Shown in pieces: positions 32,897 to 35,068 of a DNA stretch of 35,068 nt. Every line of letters begins with the position of its first letter. The first letter of the stretch is position 1. Made by a program: the position numbers and the translations under genes. The notes under the pieces are model-generated. The model was not told the DNA's origin, made no database searches, and saw only the letters and a program-made list of their open reading frames with translations. The stretch is from Megasphaera massiliensis (GTDB lineage Bacteria > Bacillota > Negativicutes > Veillonellales > Megasphaeraceae), in contig NZ_HF954537.1 in the NCBI RefSeq assembly GCF_000455225.1, positions 505,710 to 540,777 on the forward strand, in the 5' to 3' direction.

Positions 32897-34303
32897 TCAA
32901 TTTCCCCGAATCATAGCTATCGTACGTTTTACCTGTTTACGTTGGAGGAATATAAAAGATAAATACGCTCCACCGTAGATAATCATGCAGAAAACATTAT
33001 CAAAGAACCAGCCACTAGCCGTAAAAATGCCACACATAACAAGATCACTCAAAATATCTGTACGCAGATTCATCTGGAGAAGATAACTGATAAAATACTC
33101 AGCAAAACAACACTGAAAGGCATAAATGCCAACTATAGAAAGGACTGTCAAATTCAAATCATGGGCAATCTGCACAGTAAAAAAAGTCACTACCAGGGAT
33201 ACGAGGACGCTGACCACATTAATCTTTAGCATCAACGCTTCCTGGCGCATGCTTTTCAAATAGGTATTGATGAGAAGGCTTAATTTACTGTCAAAAACGC
33301 ATACCGGGAACAATACACTCATATAAATCAAACTGTCAGCATATTGCGGCAGCCACCAGGCCAAAAGAGATTTTAACGGATAATATCCAATCAAGGTCGC
33401 AAATAAAACGATATCCAAGCTGGTTCTGATAGACTTATACGCCGAAGCACGCCGGTCTTCATCCATGCGCTTGATGATGGGGAAAAAGACAACACTAACC
33501 GAAGTGATAAATACCATGAGAAAATTAGAAATGCCTAAGGTCAGTGATACACGGCCAAACGTAGCCACATCCCATCCTACGGAAATGCCATAGCGAACAA
33601 TACCTATAATCAACAGGCTGGCAATATTGGCTAACATTAATTTACTGCCTACAGTCAGATTTTCTTTTGCCTCCTCGATAATCTGTCCGAGTGAGTAAAA
33701 TCGGGGGACCAAAAGACTACGGCACAGATAAATACCAATGACAGTAAGGCTAATAGTGGAAAACAACTTCGCATAATACATATATCGAAATTCATTTCGA
33801 TGAAGCACTAACAAAAAGAAACTAACACCCAAGAAAAACACAACTCGTTCCGTTAATAAAAACTTCGCATAGTCCTTGATATGATTAGTAATCTGTAAAA
33901 TAAAGTTACAGAGATTCGTAAAGTTAATAAAAGGTGCCAACCATACAGCACAAATCAGTGCCAACTTTTTCATAGGGTCATCTACAAATAGTTCCCCCAA
34001 AACAGTAAAAAAAGCTGCTAAGAAAAGTTGTAAAAAAGTGATTCCATAAAATTGTCCAGCAAAAGTTTTTTGGTCTAATTCTTCAAATTGTTTTCCGGCA
34101 TAGCGCAAGTAAATACCATCTTCCCAGCCAAAATGTAAAAAACCTAGATAAGAAAAATAAAATAAAAAGAGCTGCCAAAGGCCATAATCATTGACACTAA
34201 GAAACTTTGGAACGAACATAACCATAAAAACGGAGACACAAAGGGATATGAGATTCGCTCCAAAAGAATATGAGATATTTTTTAAAATTTTAGTACGTTC
34301 CAT
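32897..34303 (-). CDS. Wzx-type polysaccharide flippase (MOP superfamily)
   Basis: This is 468 aa with 12 or more hydrophobic segments. The start ILKNISYSFGANLISLCVSV followed by FVPKFLSVNDYGLWQLFLFY is typical of the O-antigen/polysaccharide exporters that flip lipid-linked repeat units across the inner membrane. The length is in the family range. It follows a glycosyltransferase gene on the same strand with a gap of about 100 bp, as in O-antigen or capsule clusters. Confidence 0.88.
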   Translation of the reverse strand: MERTKILKNISYSFGANLISLCVSVFMVMFVPKFLSVNDYGLWQLFLFYFSYLGFLHFGWEDGIYLRYAGKQFEELDQKTFAGQFYGITFLQLFLAAFFTVLGELFVDDPMKKLALICAVWLAPFINFTNLCNFILQITNHIKDYAKFLLTERVVFFLGVSFFLLVLHRNEFRYMYYAKLFSTISLTVIGIYLCRSLLVPRFYSLGQIIEEAKENLTVGSKLMLANIASLLIIGIVRYGISVGWDVATFGRVSLTLGISNFLMVFITSVSVVFFPIIKRMDEDRRASAYKSIRTSLDIVLFATLIGYYPLKSLLAWWLPQYADSLIYMSVLFPVCVFDSKLSLLINTYLKSMRQEALMLKINVVSVLVSLVVTFFTVQIAHDLNLTVLSIVGIYAFQCCFAEYFISYLLQMNLRTDILSDLVMCGIFTASGWFFDNVFCMIIYGGAYLSFIFLQRKQVKRTIAMIRGN

Positions 34304-34402
34304 TTATGTTCCTATACCTCAAATATATTAAACATTAAAAATAACAACGAATTTTTCCTCTAAAAATAGAATAGTGAAAAAATAATTTCATTATTACTTT
34401 TT

Positions 34403-35068
34403 TTATTTTCCAATATGATGATATGTTGAATAAAAATAATATTTTGATTTATAAGCCTGTTTTCTTTTTAAGACCTCTTTCATTGATTTATTGATAGATA
34501 TGGCAGAGTTATGAAAATAAGATATGTCGGTATTAATAATCATTTTATAATTAGAATCTAGAAGCTTTTTACCTAAAATTTGCTCTTCAAAATATAAAAA
34601 GATATTTTCGTCTAATCCTCCCAGTTCTTTATAGACATTTGCATCAATAGCAAACAAGGATCCTGGTAACCATTCTACATCTATAATACCTTCATTTGGA
34701 TTAACACAAGGTCCCCTAAATGGGATAATGTGCTTTAAAAGAAAAGTACATTCCATAATTTCTTGCCAATATGTATATGTGCATCGAGTCATAATTTCAT
34801 GATATGGTAATTTCATATATCCTGTTGCAGCTTGAGCATGCTGCTTTTGCATATCAAAAACTATCTGTTTCAAAAAAGCTTCCGTATATTCCACATCAGG
34901 ATTAGAAATAAATAAAATATCAATATGATAATTATTCATTAAATACCATGCACCATAGTTATTTCCGTATGAATATCCTTTATTTTGATTGGTTTGGATT
35001 ACATCAATATTACCCCCTGCAAGTCCCTTTAGTTTATCAAAAGACCCATCTGAAGAAGCATTGTCTAC
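34403..35068 (-). CDS. GT2 family glycosyltransferase (partial at window edge)
   Basis: The reading frame stays open to the right edge, giving at least 221 aa without its N-terminus. The visible order is GT2-like: VDNASSDGS (nucleotide-binding), NKGYSYGNNYGAWYL, FISNPDV (DxD position), WLPGSLFAIDANVYKELGGL and DENIFLYFEEQILGKKL. This resembles rhamnosyl- or galactofuranosyl-type transferases of surface glycans. With glf at 23752 in the same locus a galactofuranose product is conceivable, but specificity cannot be read from sequence. Confidence 0.85.
   Translation of the reverse strand, partial: VDNASSDGSFDKLKGLAGGNIDVIQTNQNKGYSYGNNYGAWYLMNNYHIDILFISNPDVEYTEAFLKQIVFDMQKQHAQAATGYMKLPYHEIMTRCTYTYWQEIMECTFLLKHIIPFRGPCVNPNEGIIDVEWLPGSLFAIDANVYKELGGLDENIFLYFEEQILGKKLLDSNYKMIINTDISYFHNSAISINKSMKEVLKRKQAYKSKYYFYSTYHHIGK

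Noticed and set aside
1-35068. tRNA, rRNA or complete insertion sequence
   Set aside because: No cloverleaf with a TTCGA-type arm in context, no rRNA sequence and no transposase gene were found by reading both strands.

Overview
The window looks like a chromosomal segment of a diderm Firmicute (class Negativicutes, Megasphaera/Dialister-like). It pairs an outer-membrane TonB-dependent receptor and ExbB/ExbD with Firmicute-style ribosome binding sites and Firmicute families (DUF1659, DUF2922, phage replisome-organiser domain). The assignment is an inference; no rRNA or tRNA is present. All convincing genes lie on the minus strand.

Region 1 (1-8540) is one cobalamin regulon: a sigma-70-type promoter, a cobalamin riboswitch and an intrinsic terminator, then exbB, exbD, a hybrid tonB/receptor gene, btuF, btuC, btuD, cbiD and cbiF, closed by a terminator at 1-36. 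The striking member is the 802-aa receptor. Its N-terminus is a TonB-type inner-membrane anchor with the S-x3-H motif and a long disordered linker. It sits where tonB normally follows exbBD and runs directly into a receptor plug and beta-barrel, with no TonB C-terminal domain.

Region 2 (8680-20850) is an accessory and defence island. It holds a type I-C-like CRISPR array (8683-9238), a decayed I-C-like array (12343-12507) and two related arrays of another repeat family (about 18280-18934 and 19701-20501). No cas genes are present. Between them lie a three-gene operon of unknown function with a 4Fe-4S ferredoxin domain, an AAA ATPase/TOPRIM pair resembling PARIS/OLD-type defence, and a J-domain/Sel1/HsdR-N-like cluster. 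The two unknown operons share a 34-bp promoter-operator sequence. A DUF4065 (Panacea) gene abuts the leader of one CRISPR array, and the 3' end of a second copy abuts the leader of the other, so gene, leader and array appear to have been duplicated as a unit. Three repeats of the second array carry small palindromic insertions. A 52-bp MITE-like element occurs twice in the window, once with a target duplication and a nearby empty site.

Region 3 (20849-24852) is envelope glycan biosynthesis: a polytopic membrane protein, a GtrB-like polyprenol glycosyltransferase and UDP-galactopyranose mutase. Region 4 (25008-28507) is a domesticated phage-like cluster: replisome organiser, unknown, unknown, amidase, DUF1659, DUF2922 and a sigma factor split into region-2 and region-4 reading frames. 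Region 5 (28508-29766) is AT-rich and non-coding, with an acyltransferase relic cut by the MITE. Region 6 (29767-32712) is an AT-rich three-gene module (XRE repressor, AbiJ-NTD4/HEPN-like protein, large HEPN-like protein), probably abortive-infection defence. Region 7 (32897-35068) returns to glycan genes with a Wzx-type flippase and a glycosyltransferase cut by the window edge.
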